From: Stutzerimonas kunmingensis
GTDB taxonomy: Bacteria > Pseudomonadota > Gammaproteobacteria > Pseudomonadales > Pseudomonadaceae
Direction of reading: 5' to 3'
Assembly: GCF_014764705.1 (NCBI RefSeq)
Contig: NZ_JACXXG010000007.1
Location: 1-64,000 of the forward strand
DNA length: 64,000 nt
The position numbers and the translations under genes were made by a program. Position 1 is the stretch's first letter; every line of letters starts with the position of its first letter. The notes beneath the pieces are model-generated. The model saw nothing but the letters and a program-made list of their open reading frames with translations. It searched no databases and was not told where the DNA came from. Below are positions 44,301-52,338 of the stretch, in pieces.

Positions 44301-45007
44301 AGGGCCCGCAGCTGCCCGCTGAGGGTGCCGTCGAGATAGCCCTGGCTTTTCACCTGCACCTGCAGCTGCTCGCGCAGGGCGCCATCCACGGCGATCATCA
44401 GCGCCCACGGCTGCTCGTCCGGCGACTGCAACGCTGCCTGCCCGTCCAGCGTCAACGGCCAATCACCGCTGGGCTGCAGCCGGCCAGTCACTGACAGGTC
44501 CACATCCGCCCTGCGCAGGTCGAGGCGCTGGATATCCAGGCCATCCGCACGCCAATTTGCCTGCAGAGACAGGTTTCGCACCTGCTCGCTTTCATTGAGC
44601 GTCACCCGGCCGATTTCGATGCGTTCGACTTGCAGCGCCAGCGGTAGATCGAGCTCAGGCAAGCTGAAGGGCTCCGCCGCCGGGTCAGGCTCGCTGGGCG
44701 GGAAGCTGAGGTCGATGTCGCCGGTGACCAGCTCGTCGATGCACAGCGTGCGCTTTAGCAGGCACGCCGGTGACCAGACAAGACGGGGCTGTTGCACTTC
44801 GACACGACTGCCGCCCTGCTCCCAGATCAGCCGCTCGGCCTGCCAGCGTTGGCCGAGTCGGCCCTCGAACGCTTCGACCGTCAGCCCCGGCACCTGCCCC
44901 AGCAGCCAGCGGCTGCCGCTGGCGGTGCCGAGCAGCACGGCGGTGACGATGAGCACGAGCAGTATCAGCCCAAGCAGCGTCCAGCCAAGCCCACGCAGTA
45001 CCCGCAT
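41330..45007 (-). CDS. tamB: translocation and assembly module inner-membrane protein TamB
   Basis: About 1225 residues, an AsmA-like/bridge-type lipid-transfer protein that spans the periplasm and works with TamA. One N-terminal membrane helix is visible (TLLGLILLVLIVTAVLLGTA). A very long repetitive beta-rich body follows, and then the conserved C-terminal DUF490 domain (about the last 300 residues) with IKGSRLPVVVEPYADLEVEP, RVEVPRGAITVRELPP and AYLVLGRPLGADTGDSNLLA. It ends in an aromatic-rich barrel-like DLFYRRDF. The ATG at 45007 overlaps the tamA stop as TGATG; a GTG one codon earlier is possible. Coupled expression with tamA is expected. Confidence 0.92.
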   Translation of the reverse strand: MRVLRGLGWTLLGLILLVLIVTAVLLGTASGSRWLLGQVPGLTVEAFEGRLGQRWQAERLIWEQGGSRVEVQQPRLVWSPACLLKRTLCIDELVTGDIDLSFPPSEPDPAAEPFSLPELDLPLALQVERIEIGRVTLNESEQVRNLSLQANWRADGLDIQRLDLRRADVDLSVTGRLQPSGDWPLTLDGQAALQSPDEQPWALMIAVDGALREQLQVQVKSQGYLDGTLSGQLRALDEQLPATLRLSADGFKPLPDLPDTLRLNDLQLTASGNLQDGYRLLGTTELPGEGGAVRLALEGVVSPSGAQIEMLELDAGQQRDVRLSGDVDWQDGLTANADLLWRNFPWRRLYPAIEEPPVTLRELKAQIQYDDGSYLGNFESAMTGPAGDFTLNSPVSGNLEAVHLPQLQLQAGQGSATGSLSVGFAAGIDWKADLTLSELDPAYWLAELPGNLGGSLKSQGALRDEQLQAEASLDLAGRLRGQNTRLQLQANGEGERWDLPVIDLRMGDNRVQGNGTWAQTLDGRLQLELGRLAQLWPGLRGRVNGEVTLAGTAAAPSAQLELNGRNLAYQDNRLRRLNVQGQLSDGERGRLALNAERIRAGETDLGALRISAEGAAERHQAELQLQGPLLDLALAFDGGLRGEDWLGRLTRGELSAQQQDWALQRPATLQRFADGRLEFGAHCWRSGPASLCAENQRLLPEPQIRYRLRDFSLQTLVDYLPEDFRWQGELNADIELDLPAGGPNGRVRVDAGPGVLRIRDVDEWHDFPYQTLVLNSRLLPERIDSQLRFLGGELGELDVQLQIDPRPAAKPIDGEFRLSGLDLSVARPFVPMVERLRGELNGSGQLAGTLQQPSLNGQLLLSDGEIAGSELPTTFEDLRVRMLIEGERLDIDGNWRAGEQGRGSLAGSLDWRNELDLDLAIKGSRLPVVVEPYADLEVEPDLRIVLSGQDLAVSGRVEVPRGAITVRELPPATVKVSEDTVIIGREAEEPATPLAVKMDIDVEVGQDRLRFSGFGLTADLAGYLHIGDNLDARGELQLKNGRYRAYGQRLTIRRAELLFTGVISQPFLNIEAIRRIDAENVIAGLRITGSAEQPRIDVFSEPAMSQEQALAYLVLGRPLGADTGDSNLLAQAALGLGLAGSSSITGGLAQRLGIQDFQLDTEGTGVGTSVVATGRLTERLALRYGVGVFEPSNTIALRYQLTRRIFLEAASGLASSLDLFYRRDF

Positions 45008-46734
45008 CACAGTTCCGGCCCCATGGAGAAATGCAGGCGGACGCCACCGTCGCCGTCCAGCGGATGAGCGACATCGACGCGAATTGGGCCGACCGGCGAT
45101 ACCCAGCGCACACCGACGCCAACGGCACTTTTCAGCGTGGGAATTTCCAGTGAGTTGAAGGCGTTGCCCTGATCAACGAAGGTCGCGACACGCCATTTCT
45201 CGGCAATCGAATACTGATACTCGGCGCTGACCGCGAACTGATAGCGGCCGCCGATCTTGTCGCCATCGGAGTTGGTCGGTGACAGGCTCTGGTAATCGTA
45301 GCCACGCACGCTCTGATCACCACCGGCGAAATAGCGCAGTGACGGCGGCACGTTGACGTATTCATCGGTCCAGTTGCCGCCAAGCTGCACGCGACCGAGA
45401 AAGCGATGCCGCTGGGCCAGGGTGGTCAGCCCCCGCAGCTGCACGTTGGCGTGGACCAGGTCGGCGTCGGAAAGCACCCCGGCCTTCGCCGCGGCCACTT
45501 CGAACTGCAAGCGATAGCCGCGGCTCGGATCGATACGGTTGTCGCTACGCAGGTAGCTGTAGGCGACGCCGGGCATGAGCAAGGTGCTGGTTCCTGAATC
45601 GTCCCCGAGGCGATATTCCTCGTGCTGCCACTTCAGCGACAGCACGCGCAACCAGCCGCTGGGCAGCTGGCTGTGCCATTCCGGCCCGACCTTGAGCAGG
45701 CGGCTGAGGCTGTCGGTGCCGGCGATCTCTTCATACTGGTAGCCGCCGACGAAGCGCAGCTTGTCGGTCAGTGGCGGGTCCAGCGGGATGTCGTACCAGA
45801 ACCCGACGTTCTGCCGCGGCGCCGACAGTTCCGCCTCGGCCCCGTAGCTATGGCCTTGCGGGTTGACCCAGTGGCGTGTCCAGTCCAGCCGGACCCGCGG
45901 GCCGACGTCGGTGGAATAACCAAGGCCGAAGCCAAAGGTGCGCGGCTTGCGCGTGGTGAGCGCGACCGAAACCGGGATGCGCTGCTGGTTGGCGCCGCTC
46001 GGGTTGGCATCGACGCGCACGCCCTCGAAATAGCCGCTCGACTGCAGCGCCTGGCTGAGTTCGGCGATCAGTTCGGAGTCGTACGGTGTATCCGTCTCGA
46101 ACGGCACCATGCGCGCGAGCAGGTCGTCATCGAATGGCGAATCCCCCTCGAAGCGCACGTCGCCCAGGCGGTAGCGCGGCCCGCTGTCGAACACCAGCTC
46201 GACGTCGGCGACGTTCTCCCGCGGATCGACGGCCAGCCGCTGCTGGGTGAAGCGGCCATCGAAATAGCCGAAGCGCGAGGCCTGGTTGAGAAACTGCTGC
46301 TTCACCTCTTCGTACCGTCCGTGGTTCAGCACATCGCCCTGACGCAGGGTGCGTTCGGCGACGCGAAAGCCGGAGAACTCAGCGGCAGGCCCGTCCAGCC
46401 GGACGGTGATGTTGCGCAGCTTCACCGGCTCACCGGTTCGCACACGCAACACCAGCGCGGGTTCCTCGCCCTCACGCACATCGGTGCGGATGCGGCTGCG
46501 GTAGTAACCCAGCGCTTGCAACGCCTTTTCCGCCTGACTCTGCGCGACCCGGCTGTAGCGCAGCAGCTCGCGCGCGTCACGGTCGCCCAAGTCGCCAATG
46601 TAGTTCTCGATATTTTCCCGGAGCGCCCGGTTCTCGGGCTCGATGCGAACGTCGAGTTCAGCGGCGCTGGCATGGATGCCGCTCAACATCACGAGTGCGG
46701 CTACCAGCGGGCCGATTCGGTTCGATTTGCACAT
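45007..46734 (-). CDS. tamA: translocation and assembly module outer-membrane protein TamA
   Basis: A 575-residue Omp85-family protein. The signal peptide is PLVAALVMLSGIHASAA. Three POTRA domains (about 26-260) include ALQALGYYRSRIRTDVREGE and FGYFDGRFTQQRLAVDPREN. The 16-strand barrel holds FGFGLGYSTDVGPRVRLDWT, RYFAGGDQSVRGYDYQSLSP with the lid-lock RGY motif, and the terminal WVSPVGPIRVDVAHPL. The start at 46734 begins just before the signal peptide; the ribosome site is weak, and the frame runs open to 46884 without family signal. With TamB it supports insertion of some outer-membrane proteins and phospholipid transport. Confidence 0.92.
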   Translation of the reverse strand: MCKSNRIGPLVAALVMLSGIHASAAELDVRIEPENRALRENIENYIGDLGDRDARELLRYSRVAQSQAEKALQALGYYRSRIRTDVREGEEPALVLRVRTGEPVKLRNITVRLDGPAAEFSGFRVAERTLRQGDVLNHGRYEEVKQQFLNQASRFGYFDGRFTQQRLAVDPRENVADVELVFDSGPRYRLGDVRFEGDSPFDDDLLARMVPFETDTPYDSELIAELSQALQSSGYFEGVRVDANPSGANQQRIPVSVALTTRKPRTFGFGLGYSTDVGPRVRLDWTRHWVNPQGHSYGAEAELSAPRQNVGFWYDIPLDPPLTDKLRFVGGYQYEEIAGTDSLSRLLKVGPEWHSQLPSGWLRVLSLKWQHEEYRLGDDSGTSTLLMPGVAYSYLRSDNRIDPSRGYRLQFEVAAAKAGVLSDADLVHANVQLRGLTTLAQRHRFLGRVQLGGNWTDEYVNVPPSLRYFAGGDQSVRGYDYQSLSPTNSDGDKIGGRYQFAVSAEYQYSIAEKWRVATFVDQGNAFNSLEIPTLKSAVGVGVRWVSPVGPIRVDVAHPLDGDGGVRLHFSMGPEL

Positions 46735-46884
46735 GGCCAGCGATGCTAGCACGTGTTTCCGAGCAAGCCCGAACGTGCGGGCTAGACAGTGTGTAAGGCG
46801 ATCTTGCGGCGGGGCGGGCATCGGCTGACATCGCGTGGCTTCAGACCAGTCAGACTGGCCCGCCCGGATAAAATTCGGCCACAC

Positions 46885-47520
46885 CTAACGCGCCGCTTCC
46901 ATCCGCCTGGGCGCCGGATGAAAGAAGATGTGTTCGACCACCGGGCCGACGGCGATCTGGCCGATCTCCTCGTAGCCCTGCCGCTGGTAGAAGTTCAGGT
47001 AGCGTGGGTTGCCGGTATCGATCACCAGCCCCTGGGAGGTTTCATCCTCGGCGCACCACTCGTGCACCGCCTGCAGCAGCTGCTCACCATATTGCTGCCC
47101 CTGAAACTGCGGATGCACACCGAGCAACGGCAGCAGATGCACCGCGCCGGTCGGCAGACACGCCAGTACCGCCGCGTGGTAGTCCAGATAGCGCCTGGTG
47201 CAGCGGAACCCGGCGGTCAGCAGCATGCGCGCGCGCCAGGCCCAGCTTTCGGTGACATCCAGCCGCCGTTGCGGCGGCGCAATCAGCGCGACGGCTATCA
47301 GCCGATCGTCCAGCAACAGCCCGAGTGCTGGTTGCTGCTGCAGGAAATGCTGGTTTACCAGCTCCCGTACGGTCGCGCGCACGCGCTGCAGATAGCCGGG
47401 CCGGTCCGCCTCGAACAGGTAGGCAAAGGTCGGTTCGTGACGGTATGCGTGATATAGCAGCGAACGGGTTTCGCGGTCATAACCACTATCGAGCGTGCGA
47501 ACCTCGGCAGACATCGGCAT
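46885..47520 (-). CDS. GNAT-family N-acetyltransferase
   Basis: About 211 residues. The GNAT core is seen in [20 protein letters not shown] (the acetyl-CoA loop Q-x-x-G-x-G/Y variant), [33 protein letters not shown] and a last strand [11 protein letters not shown]. The first half ([20 protein letters not shown]) matches a common Pseudomonas acetyltransferase of unknown substrate. Two in-frame ATGs, 47520 and 47514, are both possible; GAG lies before the first. It is divergent from xthA and 150 nt upstream of tamA on the same strand. The substrate cannot be inferred. Confidence 0.8.
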   Translation of the reverse strand: MPMSAEVRTLDSGYDRETRSLLYHAYRHEPTFAYLFEADRPGYLQRVRATVRELVNQHFLQQQPALGLLLDDRLIAVALIAPPQRRLDVTESWAWRARMLLTAGFRCTRRYLDYHAAVLACLPTGAVHLLPLLGVHPQFQGQQYGEQLLQAVHEWCAEDETSQGLVIDTGNPRYLNFYQRQGYEEIGQIAVGPVVEHIFFHPAPRRMEAAR

Positions 47521-47653
47521 GGCAACTCTCGGCTTTTTCCAGAGGGATGCTTGCAACTTAGCAGCGCTTCGCCCGCCCCGCCACGCCGCCGGAGCTGCTG
47601 CCGTTCATGCTGCTCCAAAGACAATGCCGTTGCTGTCCGTTTCAGCTCGAAAC

Positions 47654-47683
47654 TTGGTAAGCACGGCGCCGCGGCTCTAGAAT
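47654..47683 (+). promoter_or_regulatory. candidate sigma-70 promoter for xthA
   Basis: TTGGTA (47654-47659) and TAGAAT (47678-47683) are spaced by 18 nt. The -10 matches 5 of 6 consensus bases and the -35 four of six. It lies about 90 nt before the xthA ATG in the divergent GNAT-xthA gap. Confidence 0.45.
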
Positions 47684-47772
47684 CGGCGTTCTTTGCCCAC
47701 GACAGATCGGCATCGGCAGCGCCGCGCCGGGTGTTCTTCCCCCTTGAGCCTCAGCCAGCCTCACGGAATCCC

Positions 47773-48585
47773 ATGAAAATCGTTTCCTTCAATATCAATG
47801 GATTACGCGCAAGACCTCACCAGCTTTCTGCAGTCATTGAAAAGCATCAGCCAGACGTCATCGGCCTTCAGGAAACCAAGGTTTCTGACGAACAGTTTCC
47901 CCAGGCGGAGATCGAGGCGCTCGGCTACCACGTCCACTATCACGGGCAGAAGGGCCACTACGGCGTCGCCCTGCTCTCGCGCCAGGCACCGCTTGAGATC
48001 CACAAGGGCTTTCCCAGCGATGGCGAGGAGTCGCAGAAGCGCTTCATCTGGGGCCGCTTCGCCGATGCCGGTGGCCAGCAGGTTACCGTGATGAACGGCT
48101 ACTTCCCCCAGGGCGAAAGCCGCGCCCATCCGGTGAAGTTTCCCGCCAAGACCAAGTTCTACGCCGACCTGCAGGCGTTGCTCGAACAGCAGTTCCGCCC
48201 CGAGGAATCGCTCGCGCTGATGGGCGACTTCAATATCTCCCCGCAGGACTGCGACATCGGCATCGGCGAAGTGAACGCCAAGCGTTGGCTGCGCACCGGC
48301 AAGTGCAGCTTTCTCCCCGAGGAGCGCGAGTGGCTCGAACGCCTGAAGGGCTGGGGGCTGCAGGACAGCTTTCGTACCCTAAACCCGGAAGTCGTCGATC
48401 GCTTCAGCTGGTTCGACTATCGCAGTCGCGGTTTCGAGGACGACCCGCGTCGCGGCCTGCGCATCGACTACATCCTCACCACCGCAGCGCTGCACCAGCG
48501 CGTGGTCGATTGTGGCGTCGACTACGACATTCGCGCGATGGAGAAGCCTTCGGACCACTGCCCGGTGTGGATCGAGCTGCGCTGA
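47773..48585 (+). CDS. xthA: exodeoxyribonuclease III
   Basis: A 270-residue AP endonuclease/3'-5' exonuclease acting in base-excision repair. Catalytic motifs are all present: [17 protein letters not shown] with Asn, [15 protein letters not shown] with the metal Glu, [31 protein letters not shown] with Asp and Asn, [19 protein letters not shown] and the terminal [11 protein letters not shown] with Asp-His. The ATG at 47773 follows GGAA about 5 nt upstream; the upstream open frame has no family signal. It belongs to the E. coli XthA-like branch by its RxRxHQL and [10 protein letters not shown] stretches. Confidence 0.95.
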   Translation: MKIVSFNINGLRARPHQLSAVIEKHQPDVIGLQETKVSDEQFPQAEIEALGYHVHYHGQKGHYGVALLSRQAPLEIHKGFPSDGEESQKRFIWGRFADAGGQQVTVMNGYFPQGESRAHPVKFPAKTKFYADLQALLEQQFRPEESLALMGDFNISPQDCDIGIGEVNAKRWLRTGKCSFLPEEREWLERLKGWGLQDSFRTLNPEVVDRFSWFDYRSRGFEDDPRRGLRIDYILTTAALHQRVVDCGVDYDIRAMEKPSDHCPVWIELR

Positions 48586-48619
48586 CGACCGCTGCGCAAT
48601 TCCGGCAGCGCCGTCCGCG

Positions 48620-48637
48620 CTGTCATTTATTGGTAAC
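48620..48637 (+). promoter_or_regulatory. candidate PHO box upstream of the PstS-like/OmpA gene
   Basis: CTGTCAT, TTAT, TGGTAAC. The first half-site is identical to the PhoB consensus CTGTCAT, the 4-nt spacer is AT-only, and the second half matches about 3 of 7 strictly and 5 of 7 allowing common variants. A TTAAT lies about 10 nt downstream as a possible -10. The site is 43 nt before the ATG of a phosphate-binding-like protein. Confidence 0.55.
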
Positions 48638-48680
48638 CGAACCGTCTTAATCTCGCGGCCTTCTACAAGGAGGTCGCGAG

Positions 48681-50036
48681 ATGACGCCACGAGTGTTTGG
48701 ACGGTTCTGGAATCGGGCATTGCCACTGCTGTTGATTACGCTGGGCAGCGCCTCCGGCAACAGCCTCGCCGCCCCGCCAGACGGAACGACCATACTGCGC
48801 ATCCACGGCTCCAACACCGTGGGTGCCAAGCTGGCACCGATGCTGGTGGCCGGCCTGTTCGAGGCCAAGGGCCTGCAGTCGGTCCGCATCGCCCCGGCCG
48901 GCAAGGAGAACGAGCAGCGCGTCAATGCCCTCGACGAGCGGGGCAAGACCATCCAGGCGCTGGTCGCAGCCCATGGCACCGGTACCGGATTCGCCGGGCT
49001 GAAAGACGGCACTGCCGACCTCGCCGCTGCTTCGCGACCGATCAAGCAGAGCGAAGCGCAGAGCCTCTCCGCCCTGGGCGACCTGCGCAGCGCTGAGAGC
49101 GAACAGGTCATAGCCATCGATGGCCTGGCGGTGATCGTCCATCCCGATAACCCGGTGCAGTCGCTCAGCGTAGAACAGGTCGCACGCCTCTTCTCAGGCG
49201 AGATCGTCAACTGGCGTGAGCTCGGCGGTGCCAATGCAGCCGTCGAGTTGCACGCTCGCGATGACCAGTCCGGTACCTACGACACCTTCAAGGAACTGGT
49301 CCTGGGCAGCCAGGGCAAAACGCTGGCTACCAATGCAACCCGTTACGAGTCCAACGACGCCTTGTCCCTGGCCGTCAGCCGCCGTAGCGGGGCCATCGGC
49401 TTTGTCGGTCTCGCCTCTGTCGGCAAGTCGAAGGCGCTGGCAATCACCGACGGCGATTCCCAGCCCATGCCACCGACCACGGCCCTGGTCGCCACCGAAG
49501 ACTATCCCCTGTCGCGGCGCCTGTTCCTCTACGCCGATCCACAGAAGCAATCGAAATGGACCCGCGAATTCCTGACGTTCGTGCATAGTCCTGCGGGGCA
49601 AGCCATCGTCGAGAAATCCGGCTACGTGGCCCAGGCCATCGCGCCGATCAGGCTGCCCGCGCAGGCGGCGATGCCCGCTGCCTACCAGCAATTGGCACGC
49701 GAAGCGCAACGGCTGACCGTCAACTTTCGCTTCGCCGAAGGCAGCGCGCAACTGGACAACAAGGCCCAGCGCGATGTGCAGCGTTTGATCGACTATCTCA
49801 ACAGCCACGACAAGCAGATGAACGCGGCGGTGCTGGTCGGCTTCGGCGACGCCCGCAACGATCCCGCGCGGACTGCATTGCTGTCCAAGCTGCGCGCCAT
49901 GGCGGTGCGTCGCGAACTGGCGCGTGGCGGCATCCTTGTAAAGGAAATCAACGGCTTGGGCGATCAACTTCCAGTGGCATCTAACAGCGAAGCTGGCCGC
50001 ATCAAAAATCGCCGTGTCGAAGTCTGGGTGTACTGA
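48681..50036 (+). CDS. PstS-like substrate-binding protein fused to OmpA-type domain
   Basis: A 451-residue periplasmic protein. The signal peptide is ALPLLLITLGSASGNSLAA. Residues about 38-305 form a phosphate-type periplasmic binding domain, with LRIHGSNTVGAKLAPMLVAG, FAGLKDGTADLAAASRPIKQ, GLAVIVHPDNPVQSLSVEQ, ARDDQSGTYDTFKELVLG and YPLSRRLFLYADP. Residues about 340-451 are an OmpA/MotB-like peptidoglycan-binding domain (LTVNFRFAEGSAQLDN, SKLRAMAVRRELARGG, GRIKNRRVEVWVY). It would tether the binding domain to the cell wall. No Pst membrane or ATPase genes adjoin it, so it may scavenge or sense phosphate. The ATG follows AAGGAGG, and a candidate PHO box lies upstream. Confidence 0.88.
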   Translation: MTPRVFGRFWNRALPLLLITLGSASGNSLAAPPDGTTILRIHGSNTVGAKLAPMLVAGLFEAKGLQSVRIAPAGKENEQRVNALDERGKTIQALVAAHGTGTGFAGLKDGTADLAAASRPIKQSEAQSLSALGDLRSAESEQVIAIDGLAVIVHPDNPVQSLSVEQVARLFSGEIVNWRELGGANAAVELHARDDQSGTYDTFKELVLGSQGKTLATNATRYESNDALSLAVSRRSGAIGFVGLASVGKSKALAITDGDSQPMPPTTALVATEDYPLSRRLFLYADPQKQSKWTREFLTFVHSPAGQAIVEKSGYVAQAIAPIRLPAQAAMPAAYQQLAREAQRLTVNFRFAEGSAQLDNKAQRDVQRLIDYLNSHDKQMNAAVLVGFGDARNDPARTALLSKLRAMAVRRELARGGILVKEINGLGDQLPVASNSEAGRIKNRRVEVWVY

Positions 50037-50135
50037 AACGAGTGCAAGATCGTATCGGCTGCCAGCCGCGGGCGTACTGTCCCGGTGCAGGCGTCGGGTT
50101 TAAGCTCGGGCGATTTCCGCCAGCAGGAATCGTCC

Positions 50136-51068
50136 ATGTACCTCGTCTGTGGTGAAGCGCTTTTCGATGTGTTCGCGGCCTCGACCGACAGCCGCAGTCG
50201 TCTGCATCTGGAAGCCGTTGCAGGTGGCTCGCCGTTCAACGTTGCCGTCGGGCTGGCCCGGTTGGGCACGCAAGTCGCGATGCTCGGTGGGCTCTCCCGC
50301 GATCATTTCGGTCAGCGCCTGCTAGAGCTTCTGCAGGAAGAAGGCGTTGCCACCGAACATCTCGCCATCTTCGATGCGCCGACCACCCTGGCGATGGTCG
50401 CCATCGGCGCCGATGGCAGTCCGGTCTACAGCTTTCGCGGCGAAGGTTGTGCCGATCGCCTGTTGCATACCGAACAGCTGCAGCCGCTGCCTGCTGGCAT
50501 TCGCGGCATCCATTTCGGTTCCTATTCGCTGGTGACGCCGCCGATTGCCGATACGCTGCTGGCCTTGCTGCATCGCGAGCATGCCCAGCGCCTGATTTCA
50601 CTCGATCCGAACATTCGCCTCAACGTCGAACCCAGCCTCGAACGTTGGCGCGAGCGGGTCGAGGCGTTCGCCGAACGCGCACATCTCATCAAGGTCAGCG
50701 ACGAGGACCTGGCCCTGCTCTATCCGGGCGTTGCGCCAGCGAGCATCGCCCAGCGCTGGCTGGACCATCACGCAGAGCTGGTGGTGATCACGCGGGGTGG
50801 CGATGGCGCGCAGCTGTTCAGCCGGCAGCACGGCCAGCTCGATGTCGCAGCGCAACCAGTGACGGTGTGCGACAGCGTAGGCGCTGGCGACACGTTCCAG
50901 GCCGCCCTGCTGGCCTACCTGACCGAACAACGGCTGGACACCCCAGCGGGGCTCGCACAGATGTCGCCGGCACAGCTGCAGGCCATGCTCGAATTCGCCA
51001 GCAAGGCGGCAGCCATCACCTGTTCCAGACGTGGTCCGGAGCTGCCTTACCGATACGAAATAGCCTGA
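50136..51068 (+). CDS. mtlZ: PfkB-family fructokinase of the mannitol cluster
   Basis: A 310-residue ribokinase/PfkB-family sugar kinase, expected to phosphorylate the fructose made by mannitol dehydrogenase. Signals are MYLVCGEALFDVF, AVAGGSPFNVAVGLARLGTQ (sugar-binding GG), LISLDPNIRLNVEP, LIKVSDEDLALLYPG, LVVITRGGDGAQLF and the catalytic SVGAGDTFQAALLAYL. The ATG at 50136 follows AGGA; the longer frame upstream has no signal. In P. fluorescens, from memory, mtlZ is the last gene of mtlEFGKDYZ, while here it precedes mtlR. It could be expressed separately or with mtlR, which starts 66 nt later. Confidence 0.88.
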   Translation: MYLVCGEALFDVFAASTDSRSRLHLEAVAGGSPFNVAVGLARLGTQVAMLGGLSRDHFGQRLLELLQEEGVATEHLAIFDAPTTLAMVAIGADGSPVYSFRGEGCADRLLHTEQLQPLPAGIRGIHFGSYSLVTPPIADTLLALLHREHAQRLISLDPNIRLNVEPSLERWRERVEAFAERAHLIKVSDEDLALLYPGVAPASIAQRWLDHHAELVVITRGGDGAQLFSRQHGQLDVAAQPVTVCDSVGAGDTFQAALLAYLTEQRLDTPAGLAQMSPAQLQAMLEFASKAAAITCSRRGPELPYRYEIA

Positions 51069-51134
51069 GCGATTTTGCCATCGTCGCCAGAGCGGCTATA
51101 ACGCTTCGATGCCTTTCTCGACAACGGACCCTGC

Positions 51135-52040
51135 ATGAGAGCGTTGAAGATCTCCGACCCGTCCTACGAACTCATGGACGATCACCACGGCAACTCACTG
51201 ATCTACCGCGAGCACGGTTTCCCCTGCCCTCTGGTGCGCTGGCACAACCACAAGGAGTACGAGCTGCATCTGATCGTCGCCAGCTCGGGCAAGGTTTTCG
51301 TCGGCGACTACGTGGGCAATTTCGGGCCGAACAGCCTGTTTCTCACCGGTCCGCATCTGCCGCACAACTGGATCAGCCAGGTCGAGGAAGGCGAAGTCGT
51401 GGCCAAGCGCGACATGCTGGTCAACTTCACCGACGAAATGCTGGATGCCGGCCACAGCGTGTTCTCCGAGCTGCGCAGTTTCACGCCGATGCTCGAACGC
51501 TCGCGTTACGGCATCGAATTTCGATGCCCCAGCACCATCGACCAGGCCGGCGAGCTGATGCAGCGGATCGCCGACAGCCGCGGCGCCACTCGCCTCGGCT
51601 ACTTTCTGATCATGCTCGAGCTGCTGGCGCGGTGCGACGACTACCAGCTGCTCTCCGGCGCCACCTCGGCACAGCTGAGCGACGAACACCATGCCGATCG
51701 CACCAACATGGCGGTCAACTACATCTTCGAGCACTACATGCGTGAACTGCCGCTGGAAGAAGTCGCCAGCCATCTCGGGATGAAACCCACCTACTTCTCG
51801 CGCTTCTTCAAGCGCGCCACCGGCCGCTGCTATGTCGAGTTCGTCAACAGCCTGCGCATCAGCAAGTCCTGCGAGCTGTTGCTCGATCAGGACAAGCCGG
51901 TTACCGACGTCTGCTTCGAGTCGGGCTTCAACAACCTGTCCAATTTCAATCGCCGCTTTCAGCAGCTCAAGGGCATGACGCCGTCCTGCTATCGCCGCCT
52001 GGTCGAACAACGGCTGACCGAGCAGAACCTGGCCGGCTGA
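51135..52040 (+). CDS. mtlR: AraC-family mannitol regulator MtlR
   Basis: A 301-residue AraC/XylS-type activator. The N-terminal cupin-like sensor domain includes RWHNHKEYELHLIVASSGKV and LTGPHLPHNWISQVEEGEVV. The C-terminal double helix-turn-helix shows LPLEEVASHLGMKPTYFSRF, FKRATGRCYVEFVNSLRISK and VTDVCFESGFNNLSNFNRRF. Length and position directly before mtlE match MtlR of P. fluorescens, which activates the mtl operon in response to mannitol, sorbitol or arabitol. A weak GGA ribosome site precedes the ATG. Its binding site should lie in the 298-nt gap before mtlE. Confidence 0.92.
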   Translation: MRALKISDPSYELMDDHHGNSLIYREHGFPCPLVRWHNHKEYELHLIVASSGKVFVGDYVGNFGPNSLFLTGPHLPHNWISQVEEGEVVAKRDMLVNFTDEMLDAGHSVFSELRSFTPMLERSRYGIEFRCPSTIDQAGELMQRIADSRGATRLGYFLIMLELLARCDDYQLLSGATSAQLSDEHHADRTNMAVNYIFEHYMRELPLEEVASHLGMKPTYFSRFFKRATGRCYVEFVNSLRISKSCELLLDQDKPVTDVCFESGFNNLSNFNRRFQQLKGMTPSCYRRLVEQRLTEQNLAG

Positions 52041-52338
52041 TACGCTTCCAGCCAGCCGAATTCGACGACCTCTTCCTCGCCCGTTGCTCCGCACACCTCT
52101 CTAAGGTCATGGCAAAGCCTTGTTCTTGAGCCTCTTGAAGGCGTCTGGGTAGCGGCACCGTGGGCGGTCGCCCTCAGTCCAAGGAGTGCAAAAACGTATC
52201 GGTAGAAGTGCAGTCACGGCTTTGTCGCACAGCCACAGCCGGCGCTGTAATGCCTGCCAGACGCTCGTAGCGCAGTACGCGGGTAACAACAAAAACAATA
52301 AGTGCTTCCAGGCCCCGATCTGGAAGAGGAGTCCACGA
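52041..52338. promoter_or_regulatory. mtlR-mtlE intergenic region with candidate mtl promoter
   Basis: The region contains a possible promoter, TTGTCG (52222-52227) and TGTAAT (52246-52251), with 18-nt spacing. The second element is about 90 nt before the mtlE ATG. I did not find an obvious MtlR direct repeat. No gene is supported here. Confidence 0.4.
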
